Counted from the first letter of the stretch, positions 31,458 to 43,675 are shown. The stretch is DNA of 64,000 nucleotides from Tetracentron sinense (GCA_015143295.1 CM026556.1:17236547-17300546); one strand, 5' to 3'. Made by a program: numbers and translations. Notes: generated from the letters alone by a model not told the origin.

Positions 31458-32936
31458 ATGCTTCAGACAATGTCAGAAGTTGATCTTCGCCCAGTTCAGA
31501 GTGAAGCTAGGGCTCTTCTTGACAGTCTAATAGTTCAACCATCGTTGATCAGTAGAATTATTCATGCTCAATTGCATGATGAGAAGATTCAGTCAAGAGT
31601 AGTGGAATCAGTTGTGGATGACTCTTCAGATTGGACCTTGGGGTCGGATAACGGTCTGAGATTTCGTGGTAGACTTTGTGTTCCAGATCTGGTAGATCTA
31701 AAGAGGGAAGTTTTGGACGAGACTCATCGTTACAAATTTACAGTCCATTCGGGTGGTACAAAGATGTATCGAGATCTTTGTAGACATTTTTGGTGGGATG
31801 GCATGAAGAGGGACGTTGTTGAACATGTGTCGAAGTGCTTCACTTGTCAACAAGTAAAGGCTGAGAACCAGAGACCAGCTGGGCCTTTACAACCTTTGCC
31901 TATCGCGGAATGGAAGTGGGAGAGCATTTCCATGGATTTTGTGGTTGGATTACCGAAGTCGAAGCAAGGTTTTGATGCAATTTGGGTAATAGTAGACCGT
32001 TTGACCAAGTCTGCTCATTTCCTTTCTATCCGTACTACTTACTCTATGGATGAGTTAAGTAAACTGTATGTCAAGGAGATTGTCAAGCTTCACGGAGTTC
32101 CAACGTCAATAGTCTCAGATCGGGATTCTCGTTTTACATCTAGATTTTGGAAGAGTTTCCAAAAGGCCTTGGGGACATCATTAGAATTCAGTACTGCGTT
32201 TCATCCTCAAACCGATGGTCAGACAGAGAGGGTCAACCAGGTTATGGAGGACATGCTTCGTGCTTGTGTACTAGATTTCAAGGGTAGCTGGGTTAATCAT
32301 TTACCTTTGATGGAGTTTGCCTATAACAATAGTTTTCATGCCAGTATTGGCATGGCACCATATGAGGTTTTGTATGGTAGACCGTGTTGCTCTCTTGTAT
32401 GTTGGGCAGAGGTGGGTGACAATGGGTTACTCGGGCCAGAGTTGGTTCGTGAGACCACAGAGAAAGTGGCAATAATCAGAGAACGGTTGCGCACAGCTCA
32501 AAGTCGTCAAAAGAGTTATGCTGATAGACGACGGAGAGATGTTGGGGACCATGTTCTTCTGAAGGTGTCACCAATGAAAGGTGTGATGAGGTTTGGCAAG
32601 AACAAAGGGAAGTTATCTCCAAGGTTCATTGGACCTTTTGAGATTTTGGATCGGGTTGGAGTGGTGGGTTGTAGACTGGCGTTGCCACCCAGTTTGTCCG
32701 GTGTGCACAATGTGTTTCATGTGTTCATGCTGAGGAAGTATGTGAGAGACGAGTCACATATCATTGATTTCAGCACTTTGGAGCTTAGACAAAATGTGTC
32801 ATACGAAGAGAAACTAGTTCGCATCGTAGATCGAATGGAGAAGCAGTTCCGGGCTAAGTCTATCTTCTTGGTGAAGGAGCTACAGTCGGATATGGTGGAG
32901 AAGTATCCACATCTTTTTCCTATTGAGGTATGTTAA
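31458..32936 (+). pseudogene. Integrase of element B, open but with a shortened tail
   Basis: This open frame of 492 codons starts in the spacer after RNase H. Zinc ligands are His90, His97, Cys127 and Cys130. The catalytic Asp160 (SMDFVVGLP), Asp221 (VSDRDSRF) and Glu257 (QTERVN) are intact. The C-terminus reads FLVKELQSDMVEKYPHLF. Relatives have a chromodomain-like LWRN...EEATWE between LVK and the final YPHLF, so about 12-15 residues are missing in frame. It is the only long intact open frame of B. The element as a whole is dead, so I treat it as a relic. Confidence 0.92.
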
Positions 32937-32958
32937 ATTTTGAAGACAAAATTCTTTT

Positions 32959-32970
32959 AAGGAGGGTGGA
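32959..32970 (+). other. Polypurine tract of element B
   Basis: AAGGAGGGTGGA directly precedes the 3' LTR start TTATAATGATC (a mutated TGTAATGATC). Confidence 0.85.
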
Positions 32971-33644
32971 TTATAATGATCTTGAAATTTCTTTTCCTAT
33001 TTTTAAGAGTGATTCAGTAATCTCTTTGAATAGGGGTAATAAATTTGAGAATGGGAATAAGTTTAATGGGGTTAGTTAGAACCTATAAACAAACAAGGGC
33101 CACTAATGGCCTTTTGGTAAATAAGAATTAGGGTTAATATAAATCGAACATGTTAAACCTAATCCTCATTATTTTAATCTAAACTGAAATTCTGGAGAAT
33201 AGAACGTGGGAGAGAAAGGAAAAAGAGGCTGCACTTTGGTAGAGCTTTCAAGCACCTAGATCGAGATTCGAGGCTTGGAGATTTGAGCTTCTTTCTCGTG
33301 GTGGTCTGATCCTTCGAGACAAGCGTGTTTGGGTAGGATTGAAGTATTAAAATTCTGAGATTCGATCCTTTGAGGCAAGTGAATACTCCCCTAGAGTTAG
33401 GGTTTTGTTTTATCTTGAGTTCATATAGATTCATTAATATTTGTGTGATATTTAGGATAGAGATCTATGTACTTTGAAATATAATGCATAAATAATGTTT
33501 GAATAAAAAATTATAAATTGAAAGAACAATGGTGGGTACATTAACAAGGGTTTTGAGGGTTGGAAAATCGAGAAAAATGGTTCAGAAAGTTGAAATCAAA
33601 ATATGGGGTTTGTGCTGGTGTTTCCAGCCAAATCGTCGATACCG

Positions 33645-33725
33645 ATCGATCGGGGGCCTTGGGCCGATCGATCGATGGTCACCGATTGATCGCATGTGAC
33701 CCGCCGATCGATTGGCGGCGCCGTT
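33645..33725. other. Palindromic CGATCGATCG block in B's 3' LTR
   Basis: CCGATCGATCGG-type palindromes in four units. It retains more CG than the 5' LTR copy. Confidence 0.7.
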
Positions 33726-34032
33726 TCAGGTGTTTTGCGATGGTGGTTTTGGGGGCTGTAATTAATTGAATTAATTAAATAAAAATGATGAAAAATAATT
33801 AAATTAATTAATAAAATAGATTACGAAATAAAACGAAAGAAAAGAAGGAGAATAATGTAAAATGATTTAATTAATTTATTCTTTGTCAAATAATTATTTT
33901 GGAATTGTTGGTACTGTGAGCATAGTAGATAAATTATAGATTCTCTTTATTTTAGAATGACATGTTTAAAGAAATATATTTCAATTATTATCTTGTGTAA
34001 TTGTAATTGTTTTAGTTTTGCAATATTATGTT

Positions 34033-34070
34033 CTCTTTATTATGATGGTATGAGACGTCATAATAAAGAG
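34033..34070 (+). other. Conserved LTR hairpin, copy 4
   Basis: Perfect 13-bp arms CTCTTTATTATGA/TCATAATAAAGAG in the 3' LTR of B. Confidence 0.65.
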
Positions 34071-34726
34071 TGAGGTTAACGAATTAAAAAGAATAAGACC
34101 AAGGGATGACAAATAGAGAATGAGAGGCTCTCTAGGTCTAAATTATGACGGAGAGCTTTTTGTAATCCCACTGAGAAGTTACGTGCCTCTCAGAGTGACT
34201 ACCTTAGGTGAGCTATGTGCAAACCTAAGGGTCCCTGTATCAAACCATACAAGATTAATACGGTTGTAAACCTTATTGATAGAAGAACTGTGTAAACTAA
34301 TAAATTAAATGATGCATATTCATATCTGTTGTTTATTGTTTTATTTATTCATAATGGTTGCATGTTGTTGTATTCTCTTGATGAGCCAAAAGCTCACCCT
34401 TATTATATTTATTGATTTTTCAGGAAGTACCTGAAGGACCTAGGGAAAACAGTCAAGAACTTAGTTAGCTGTTGGGTTTCATTGCAAAACTTTAATTAGT
34501 ACTTTTAATTTGAGGTAGAGTGTCATGTCAGTGAGATTTTTATATGGATTCAGTTTTTTGGTTATTTACTCTTGTTGGTTTAAACTTAATGCTTGAGATA
34601 TGCATCTGTTAATGGTAATTTATTTAGATTAAATTCCATTGCCTCTGGATTTATTCCAGGTTCACACCTTGGAATTTGCACAAATATGAGATGTATTATG
34701 TGTTGGTTTTGGGGCGTGACAAGGGG

Positions 34727-35892
34727 GACATATGGCAAGAATATAGGAACCGAGACACCCCACCTCCCGTCACCGACCGTGGAGGTGACTATTTTCCTTA
34801 GGTAATAGATGAGGAAAAGCTCTTCAAATGCAATTGGTAAGAGTGCCACGTCAGATTTCTTAAAAATGCTAGGATTTTTTTTTTCAAGTTAGGGATATCT
34901 CAGCAGGATATTTTTTCAATACCCAAAGGGTATCTAAGCATACTATACGCACAAATCTGAACCATCCAATCTATTAATGGATGGTTCAGATGTCTTCTTA
35001 CTCGAGTCACACTTATTACTTGTTTAGCTTAGAAGGTCACCTAAAAAGGTAACCGGTGAGAGGAGAACATGATTTATGAATTAACAATCTCTCTCTCTCT
35101 CAACTCTCTCTTTCACTTACCCTCCCCTCACGGCTCTCTCTCATCACTCTCTTCTCACGACTCTCTCTCCCTCACCATCTCACCCTCTTCACCATCTCAG
35201 GATCAAGAACAAGCAGCCCCCCCCCCCCCCCCCTCCCCTACAACACGAAAGCTCTCCTGGACGTAGGAAATAAGGGTTTTGTTTTCTACCATTAACACTA
35301 ACAAAGTTTTTCTCTTATGAAGTAACCTTGCTAGCTTCATTTATAATCTCTTTGTTTATTTAGATTTGAATTTTCTTATGCAGAATTCTGGATTCTTCAT
35401 TTCTCTTTCAAACAAACATACTTTTCTTTGGTGGTCTACTTTATTTTTTAGAGTTGCACCTTCATGCACCATATTGCACTTATGTTTTTATTTAATATAC
35501 AACCTTTAACTAATGTTTTTCTAAAATAAAAAGGGTGATATTTATTCATATAATGAAAAAAATCCCTTGTTGAACTAATTTTCACTACGAATATGCTCTT
35601 TGAAATTGCTTCAGATTGCACCCTTGTTGCACTCTCGTGTACTCAATTGCACCTGATGCTTTATTGACGCTATGACATTTATCTAGTGTTATTCTTATAG
35701 TTAATGGAGTATATCAAAAATTCTCTACTTTCAATAGGCTTTTGGGAGTTGCACCCTCATGTACATTATTGCACCTATGGTTTTATTTACTCTATGAATT
35801 GTATCTATTAGTTTCCATACAAAATTTGTAAATAAAAATGAATTTTTGCACCTATTGATATTTTTCATGTTTTAAGAGCTACAGATGACAAA
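34727..35892. other. Left flank of the MULE: hairpin, CT-rich tract, diverged monomers
   Basis: There is no gene. A 35-bp inverted repeat TCTGAACCATCCA/TGGATGGTTCAGA lies at 34956-34990 and could be near an element terminus. A CT-rich tract at 35083-35200 and a run of 17 C at 35217-35233 follow. Three copies of GAGTTGCACC/ATTGCACCT-type sequence (about 35450, 35610 and 35750) resemble the tandem monomers on the far side of the transposase gene (56.9-63.9 kb). They suggest that both flanks belong to one element. Confidence 0.55.
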
Positions 35893-37556
35893 ATGGTGTG
35901 TTTAATGTTTTCCATGTGTTGTTGCAAATCTCATTTACAAAAGGGGCTTAGCATAGCAGGACCATCTACGCACTATAACATTGATGAAGATGAAGTTGTT
36001 GATCATCATGATGAGTTGTCTTTTGAGGGTTTGGGACTTGATTTTGATAATGGTATTAAGTACAAAGATAAAATGAAACTTGATTTTGCATCAGAAGATG
36101 AGGGTTCTGAGTTTTACAATGCGTATGCTAGGAGCATGGGGTTTAGCATGCGAAAAGATAATGTGGTACGCCTTAGAAGTGATGTTATTACTTCACATCG
36201 GTTTGTTTGTTTGAGAAAATGACATAGATTAAAAAAATACTTGGAACTAGATGGCAGAACGCATAACCCAAGGCCCCTGTCTAAATGTGGTTGTAATGCA
36301 TCATTGCTCATAAAGTTGGACAAGATAACTGGACGATGGAAAGTGAAAGATTTTAAAGCCGAGCACAATCATCAATTTGCACATCCTGCAAAAGTGAATC
36401 ACTTAAGGTCACACAGAAGAATGGATGAGGTTCAAAAATCCGAAATAGAAGCACTAGTAGGTTCTGGCATAAGAACGAGGCAGGTAATGGATTTAATGTT
36501 AAAAAATGCTAGGGGTTACAAGAATTTGGGTTTTACCCAAATGGACATGTATAATCCGGTAAATCGGCAGCAAAGGGAAAAACTTGAAGATGGTGACATG
36601 CAATTAGTCATGGAATACATGAAAAATAAGGAAATTACTGATCTAGGGTTGATTTGCAAGCACCTTGTTGATGATGATGGTCGACTTTTTCACATATTTT
36701 GGGCAGATAGCCAATGTCAGCTGGACTATGAGGCCTTTGGCGATGTTGTTACCCTTTGACTCAACGTATCAGACTAATCGGTATGATATGCCTTTTGTTG
36801 CTTTCGTCGGGGTAAACCATCATCGCAATAGTTGTTTGTTTGGATGCGCATTATTGTCTAATAAGACTACTAATTCATTTTGTTGGGTATTCAAGTCCTT
36901 CTTGACAACAATGAATGGTAAAGAGCCCATATCCATTATCACTGATGGAGACCACGCGATGCGCAATGTGATTAAGGAGGTTTTTCCTCAGACACGTCAT
37001 CGATTGTGTCAGTGGCATTTGAAGCAGAATGTGTTATCCAACATCCCCAAAAATGGGTTCTTAAAGGATTTTGAAGAGTGCACGAAATTTGGGGAGACAC
37101 CTGAAGAGTAGGAGGAATCATAGGTTGCCCTCCTTGAAAGCCACGGTCTACAAAACAACACATAGACAAAGAGATTGTACAGGACAAAAGATTTATGGGC
37201 GGACCCTTACCTTCAAGGCCACTACTTTGCTGGGATAAGATCTACACAAGCTCAAAAAGCATGAATGTTGTATTTCGAAAGGTTTTTTATCGTCACACGC
37301 CGTTGTTCCAATTTATTGAGTTGTTTGATAAAGCCATCGGAGGGATGCGAGAGGTAGAGGCACGCGAGGATTGCATTACAAATCAGACTGCACCAGTTAT
37401 CCTTAGCAACATGGAATCCTTAGAGTGCCACACGTCACAAATTTACACGAGCAATATATTCAAGGTTGTGCAACAGGAGTTGCTAAATGAGGGGAAGAAT
37501 ATGATTGCGGCAGTTGAGGAATTCAGTGGTAATCCTAGATACATTGTCTCAGTATG
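35893..37556 (+). pseudogene. FAR1/MULE transposase, N-terminal part (FAR1 and MULE domains)
   Basis: An acidic start leads into a FAR1-type DNA-binding domain (36090-36400: EFYNAYARSMGFSMRK, then Cys-Cys and HNH residues ending AEHNHQF). The MULE transposase core follows, with FDSTY as first Asp, IITDGD as second Asp and the RLCQWHL motif (36750-37030). Breaks are a TGA at 36220, one extra C near 36748 (TFDSTY otherwise continuous), TAG at 37109 and 37121 where Trp is expected, and a frameshift before 37195. The last piece reads to NPRYIVS, where E inserted. FAR1-related host genes have the same layout, but the damage and flanking repeats favour a transposon. Confidence 0.85.
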
Positions 37557-38275
37557 TGTAGCGACCTGGAATTTTAATATAATAAAATTTTGGATTATCG
37601 GCCTTAATTGAGGTTAATTAATTGTGTGTTTGATAAATTTGTGTAAAGTAGGTATTACTCGGAATTGGGTTGCACTACTACGAAATTATTGTTTTTCTTC
37701 GATCTGCGCACATAGTGTGCCGGTCGGCTATCCGGACATCCACCTATCGTTCCGATTCAGTTGCACATCAATTCGCGAAACCGCGAAGGTCTTGTGTGTG
37801 GAAACATCGAGAAAATCAGGGAATTCGTAGTGTATCAAATTTCGATTGGGGGTCTATATTTAGCGGACTTTCTAATCGAAATCCGTGCGGATTGTTCCAC
37901 TACATGCTGGAAGGCCATGGGGACGACCATCTGTCATTTCGACAGTTTATTATCTCATATGGCGAAACCCCAATGTGTTTTGTATCCGAAATTGGAAAAT
38001 TTGTGGGTTTTGCGAATTCTTCCGGTCGCACTTTTTGGCAGTTAAAACCCATCGGATGTCCCCAAAATTTTTACAGCAGGTGTCAGACTACCCCAAGATC
38101 GATCACCTGAAGTTTTGTCAAAATCAAAAATCATATGGTATGGTTTCGGAATGACTTTCGGCGACATTACCGGAAATCGGTCGCGATTCGCAAGCCGCGA
38201 CACGTGTCTCCGCTCAGGCCAACACGTGGCACCTTCCAAGCGACACTTGGCGTGCATGTGTGGGTTAGGCTAGTC

Positions 38276-38283
38276 TATAAATA
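38276..38283 (+). promoter_or_regulatory. Likely TATA box of LTR E
   Basis: CTATAAATAGTAGACC, followed 30-50 bases later by CATTTCTCTCATCC, a pyrimidine-rich possible start region. It fixes the orientation of E as + strand. Confidence 0.5.
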
Positions 38284-38554
38284 GTAGACCACCCCCCAGC
38301 CATTTCTCTCATCCTAGTGAGAGAGAGGCGAAGCCCTGCCGAATTTTCTAGAGAGAGAAACATTCTAGAGAGAGAAAGGGAATTTTCTAGAGAGAGATAA
38401 AGAGGCGTATCCTGACATTTTTGGATGTGCTAAGTGCATTGGCGGCGTCTATTTCATCTCTTGGAGCTTCGAAACATGTGTATCAGAGGTAATAAAAACG
38501 CTTTCTTATCTATTTTTCATTCCACTAGATAAATTATGCAAATTGTGCTATTTA

Positions 38555-39830
38555 TATCAGACCCTTTCTGAGCTCTGATCATGCTCAAATTTTTACTCTA
38601 AATTTTTCTTCCTAATCTGTAAATCATATCAAAATTTTAATGAGATCTGATGGTTGGATTGGATGATATGAATTTCTAAAGGAAAACCTAGTCTGCTGTT
38701 TTTAAGGCTAATAGTACGGTTTTCCTAATTATAGGGATCCTTTCTGAGCTCTGATCATGCTCAAATTTTTACTCTAAATTTATCTTCCTAATCTATAAAT
38801 CATATCACAATTGCACTGCGATCTGATGGTTGGATAGGATGATATGAATTTCTAAAGGAAAACCTAGTCTGTTGTTTTAAAGGCTAATAGTACGGTTTTG
38901 ATCATTACAGGGACCTTTCCTTATCTCAGATCATGTTCAGATTTTTACCATATTGTTACCTTCCTATTTTTTCAATTATATCAAAATGTCACTGCGATCT
39001 GATAGTTGGATTGGATGATATGAATTTCTAAAGGAAACCCTAGTATGCTATTTTTAAGGCTAACAATACGATTTTCCTAATTATAGGGAACCTTTTTGGG
39101 CTCTGATCATGCTCAAATTTTTATTCGAAATTTATCTTCCTAATCTGTAAATCATATCAAAATTTTACTGCGATCTGATGGTTGGATTTGATGATATGAA
39201 TTTCTAAAAGAAAACCTAGTCTGCTGTTTTTAAGGCTAACAGTACGGTTTTCCTAATTATAGGAAACCCTCCTGTTCTCAGATCATGCTATAAATTTTAC
39301 CACATATTTATCTTCCTAATCTGTAAATTATATCAAAATTTCATTGTGATCCGATGGTTGGATAGGATGATATGAATTTCTAAAGGAAAACCTAGTTTGC
39401 TGTTTTTAAGGCTAACAGTACGGTTTTCCTAATTATAGGGAACCCTCCTGATCTCAGATCATGCTATAAATTTTACCACATATTTATCTTTCTAATCTGT
39501 AAATTATATTAAAATTTCACTGCGATCTGATGGTTGGATAGGATGATATGAATTTCTAAAGGAAAACCTAGTCTGCTGTTTTTAAGGCTAACAGTACGGT
39601 TTTGATCATTACAGGGAACCTTCCTTATCTCAGATCATGCTCAGATTTTTACCATATTGCGACCTTCCTACTTTTTCAATCATATCAAAATTGCAATGAG
39701 ATCTGATGGTTGGATTTGACAATATGAATTTCTAAATAAAACCTAGTCTGTCATTTTAGGAACAACAGTATGGTTTTGATAATTACAGAGCCCCTTCCTA
39801 ATCTCAGATCTTTATTCAACATTATGCTTG
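38555..39830. repeat. About 177-bp tandem array in LTR E
   Basis: There are about seven to eight units. Landmarks in each are CTCTGATCATGCTC (or CTCAGATCATGCT), GATCTGATGGTTGGAT, GGATGATATGAATTTCTAAA and AGTACGGTTTT. Starts fall near 38565, 38745, 38920, 39095, 39275, 39450, 39625 and 39800. It lies downstream of the TATA box, so it would be transcribed. Confidence 0.9.
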
Positions 39831-40793
39831 TCATAGTGTGTTAAAATGGGTTGTATGTACTTGTATGGGGAGGTATAGGAACTGAGCAGAGGGGCATAGC
39901 CCTCGGTTTCGGGTTGAATAACTCGGAATTTAGGTTCGGCGATCGATTGGGTGACCAATCGCTAAGCGATTTGTTGACTTGACATGGCATGTGTATATGA
40001 TGGGATGATTATTTTGATACTGGAATAGTCGGGGTCGTAGTGTGTAGACCTCCGTGACTGATAGTCGGGAGTTAGTGGATTACTATCCAAAGATCCTCTT
40101 TGACTAGGTCCGGAGTAGTGATTGTGTATAGTCTGGAATCTTCGGATTCGCAGTTAGTTGAGCCGGCATACTCAAGCGTTGTCACAATTGGTTGAACTGG
40201 GAGATGTCGGAGTCCTAAAAGATGTCTAAAGTGACTGAGCATTATATAGTGTATTGACCGGGGTTCCTCTATGGTTGGGTCTGAAGAGGCGGCGTTGTGC
40301 CTATTGGGGTTCTTTCTAGGTGGTACGTCATGGAGAGATGGTGTCCAGTAAGTCCCGGGGTGCCTCCAGTGAATAGCCAGAAGATGACGGTAGACAAGTT
40401 GGTCGGGGTTCCTTCGTGACTGATAACCAGTGAGATGGCGGTGTGTATACACAGTAGGTGCTGTCAGTTAGAATATATGTGTAAGTCCTTGGAGGATGAT
40501 TACCCTAGTTGTGTAGAATCTTCAGGATTCTGGTCTGTGTGGGTTGGGACACCCAAGGGTTGGTCATGTTCGGGTAAATATCGGAACAGTATTCAGGAGT
40601 CTGGATGACTCAAGTTATGATGTGACCGGGTAATGCCGGAATTGTGTTGAGCTTAGAATGATCAAGCTCGAATAGGGTATAGAGACCACACTATGATAAA
40701 CATGTATGAGCTAAAGGTCGGTTAACAGAGTCTCAGGACTCGGAGTAAAACATGGTTGATGATCGAAACAAATAACTTGGTAAAAGAAATACA
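39831..40793 (+). other. Interior of LTR E, non-coding
   Basis: G-rich, short, weakly repeated phrases occur (GGATTACTATCC, GGTCGGGGTTCC, GTGTATA). I see no gene or clear repeat unit. Confidence 0.4.
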
Positions 40794-43017
40794 TGTTGCA
40801 TAACGAACTCCATAATGAAATTATGCCTCTTTTTAATTTTAGAAAAACAGTTATTGGGTGGCATACATCGAATCCTAAGATTTGACTAAGATTCTAATTG
40901 ATTTTATTCAATGAAGATAGGAATAACATTCACCTTTGCGACTTTGAAAGTGTTAAGTCAAATCCAAGTTAGAATAGTACTCGCAAAACTTCACAAGTGT
41001 CAAGTCTCCTGTCGATTCACACGAACCTTCTTTTTCCTTTAAAGCTTTCTCTAATGGAAGCTAATGACCCTTCCAAATTCCATTCTCTTTTTTCTTTTCT
41101 TCTTTTCTTTGATCCAAGAACTTTTCTTGATCAAACAAGATCCAATCTTGATCTTCAAAGAACTTGTTCTTGATCATCAAGATCAAAAACCAAACAAAAA
41201 GGAAGAAGGGGAAGGGTGACCGTACACCCTCAAAGGGGGAGAGGGCTGAGCGTGAACTTGAGGAGAGGGAGAGAAGAAAAAATCCTGGAGAATTATATAT
41301 CTTTAAGGGCTGGGCATCCAATCCTTATATAAGTTCCCTCTTGGTTGCTTGAATTGTAATCCAATTATAATTCATTAACCTTATCCTAATTCAATTAGGA
41401 TTCCTCAATAGTTTCCTTTATTGATTATTCTCCTAATCCAATTAGGATTAATCTTAAAAGAAACCAACCTTATCCATTAGTAACTAATCTTATCCTTATC
41501 CAATAAGGAATCTTGAATTAGTAACTAACTAATGGAATCTTTGTCCAATAAGGAATCTTTAATTAGTAACTAACTAACTAAACTAAGTAACCTTATCCAA
41601 TAAGGATATTAGTTATTAGAAACTAATTAAATAAATAATAACAATTATTATTTCCTCCATGAAGTGGGCGTCCCACCCTAGATGGGTCCCACTCCACACG
41701 CCCAAAGGGTTTCCAAAACCCTCTTGGTCACTTGAATTATTCTTTTATAATAATTCTCAATGGGTCCTACCCATTTGGTTTTTCACATCCAATGTGATTC
41801 CACCTTTTAGAGCTTCACTATACCATATAGTGATTACTTAGAGAAATTAATTAATTTAATTAATAATTAAATTAAGTACTTTAAGAAGGTCCTTGTGTGT
41901 GGGATCTAAAGGGATCTCCTATTTCTGGTTGTGGGACCAAGTACTTCACCTTTTTGGTTGAAGCATTGTTACTGGGAAACACCTTTCCTAAAACTCCATT
42001 AGGATCATAGAATGTTATCTAAGTCCCTGGACTTCCACCAATCACAATTAATGTCCATTAACACAATGTGATTAACCTCCAGAAATTAGAGAATTGCTTG
42101 TAAGTACCATCTCACAATATATTTACAAATAAATCCTTCCACATTCCAATATCACTTGTAAGCTTCCGGGATTGGAACAATTCCACTGTTTTAGTCCCTA
42201 GCTTATGAATAGAACTCTTTCTCATGATTACTTTTTCAATGAACTGAACCTCCAAAACACTTTTGAAGAAACATTAGAAAAGAACTGACATATATATATT
42301 TATATATACTTTTCCATATTAAAAATATCAACTTCGATAAAGACCATTTTACCGAAAAACACTAGTACTGGATTTAATAGTTCAGTTCAACAAGTATCAC
42401 CTTGATATCATTATCTCCAATTAAGGAGTTGTGGATTCCTTATTGAGTGTTTACACACTTCTCCAAACATAGTGTACATGACCCAACGTACCCGGAGTTA
42501 GTCCTGTGTATTGGACATTGCCGATTGGCACATCAAAGACATATAGACAAATGTCTGAGAAGATGTTAACCTCTCAGGTCTAAGGACAATTTGTCAAATG
42601 GATAACCCTAATACAATCTGACAGTGAATTCCATAGGGTATCCACTAGTGACCCCGTTCAGTATTATGTACTTGCTACATATACTCACATGTTAGTCAAG
42701 AGTCACCACTCTCTGTGAATGAGATTCATCACACTATCTCATAGAACTACACATGTGCAAGCCATGATGAAGTACGGTGCCCAACCAGTACTCTAGAGGC
42801 TTCGAACAATATTAGGTTTACAAGGAACTGGAAAATCATATCTCCTCACAACCTTTGCATGATTTTCCTACAATGTTACCTATGGAACTTTATGTCTTCA
42901 TCATATGAGACAATAATTAATATAAATACCCTTTATAGTTGGTTGTGTGAATATGATGCTTGTCTAATTAACATAGAAAAGTCTTTTATTGGCTTTCGAG
43001 GGCATATATGTCCAACA
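40794..43017 (-). mobile_element. Copia-type solo LTR nested in LTR E
   Basis: Read on the - strand it starts TGTTGGACATATATGCCC and ends GTTCGTTATGCAACA. The opening, followed by CTCGAAAGCC, and the CGAAGCCTCTAGAGTACTGG interior are typical of Copia LTRs of the Angela/TAR/Tork type. It is 2224 bp with no coding region. No clean target duplication is seen (ATACA against CATAA), which would fit recombination between different copies or small flank changes. Confidence 0.75.
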
Positions 43018-43545
43018 CATAATTGGGAAAGATATTCGAGATTGGGAATCTCGTGTTGGGTGCGATGACCCTGTGTGACTGAGGGTCACAATATAACTTG
43101 GATATATTACTAAATTGTATCATGAACCGGCATATGTATATTATGTGTTTATTGATGCTTTGCTATAATGTGGAAGATAGTATAGATGGATTGTGGTTTT
43201 TTTTATTGGGCTTCATAGCTCACTGACGTTTCATGTCAACAGATACTGGAGCAGACGAGTAGTAGGTGTGGATCCTGCACCTTATACTTTTGTCTTTGGA
43301 TAAAGAGTTGCCCCGGCGCGTTAGTGGCGCCTCCGTTTTGTAAAACAGACACAATGGTAAATAATATACAGGTATTTGTTTTGTGGTTGATGGCTATTGT
43401 GATGACCAGAGTTTATATTGCTTCATGTGAGTAAAGTTTAAATTTTTCCGCATTTGTGTGGTAAAGTCTTCCGCTGAGCTAGTATGAACGACTGGGCACG
43501 CATCTCGGGACACTACTCCGGTAGGCGTAGGTTCGGGGTGTCACA
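43018..43545 (+). repeat. 3' end of LTR E
   Basis: It contains CTCACTGACGTTTCATGTCAAC and ends GTTCGGGGTGTCACA. The layout AGCTCA ... TTTCA ... CAGATACTGG resembles the end of B's 3' LTR. Confidence 0.65.
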
Positions 43546-43675
43546 ATATGAACACCCCCAGATGAGATATCATGTTGAATTTAATAGGACAGAACAAATC
43601 TTGAAGTGCACATGCTCATTGTTTGAAACGGTAGGGATCCCTTGTAGCCATATTATGACAATAATGAAGGTAGAG
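43546..43675 (+). pseudogene. FAR1/MULE transposase, SWIM zinc-finger piece
   Basis: It encodes QYEHPQMRYHVEFNRTE, then KCTCSLFETVGIPCSHIMTI, a SWIM zinc finger (CxC ... CxH) as in FAR1-related and MULE transposases. It is a 130-bp island between insertions E and D. It ends MKVE, which continues exactly at 55799 (QLTKLPNSIVMTRW). Confidence 0.85.

Larger units (their letters stand above)
27087..34721 (+). mobile_element. Element B: Ty3/gypsy chromovirus, full length but dead
   Basis: It starts TGTAATGATC, ends GGGGCGTGACA and is flanked by AGGGG at 27082-27086 and 34722-34726. It contains two related LTRs, a tRNA-Met-type primer site, Gag, protease, RT, RNase H, integrase and a polypurine tract. 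Its proteins are of the same general family as A, but there is no intron between Gag and protease. Many stop codons, a mutated RT active site (FVDN) and a deletion in the chromodomain show that it cannot be autonomous. The gene order and sequence also match element C closely. Confidence 0.95.
32971..34721 (+). repeat. 3' LTR of element B
   Basis: It is 1751 bp, ends GGGGCGTGACA and is followed by AGGGG. It keeps the region missing from the 5' LTR (about 34260-34700), including AGCTCACCC ... TTTTTCAGGAAGTACC. It includes the palindrome block (33645-33725) and the hairpin (34033-34070). Confidence 0.93.
37557..43545 (+). mobile_element. Solo LTR E, chromovirus type, inserted in the transposase gene
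   Basis: It starts TGTAGCGACC and ends GGGGTGTCACA, the same terminal style as B (TGTAATGATC ... GGGGCGTGACA). The flanks GTATG (37552-37556) and ATATG (43546-43550) are a likely target duplication with one change. Without the nested Copia-type LTR it is about 3.77 kb. It has a TATA box, a tandem array and no coding region, so I call it a solo LTR; a non-coding LARD-type element is the alternative. Confidence 0.7.

Noticed and set aside
38555-39830. Regularly spaced repeats that could suggest a CRISPR array
   Set aside because: The units are about 177 bp and directly adjoining, with no spacers. The setting is a plant LTR.
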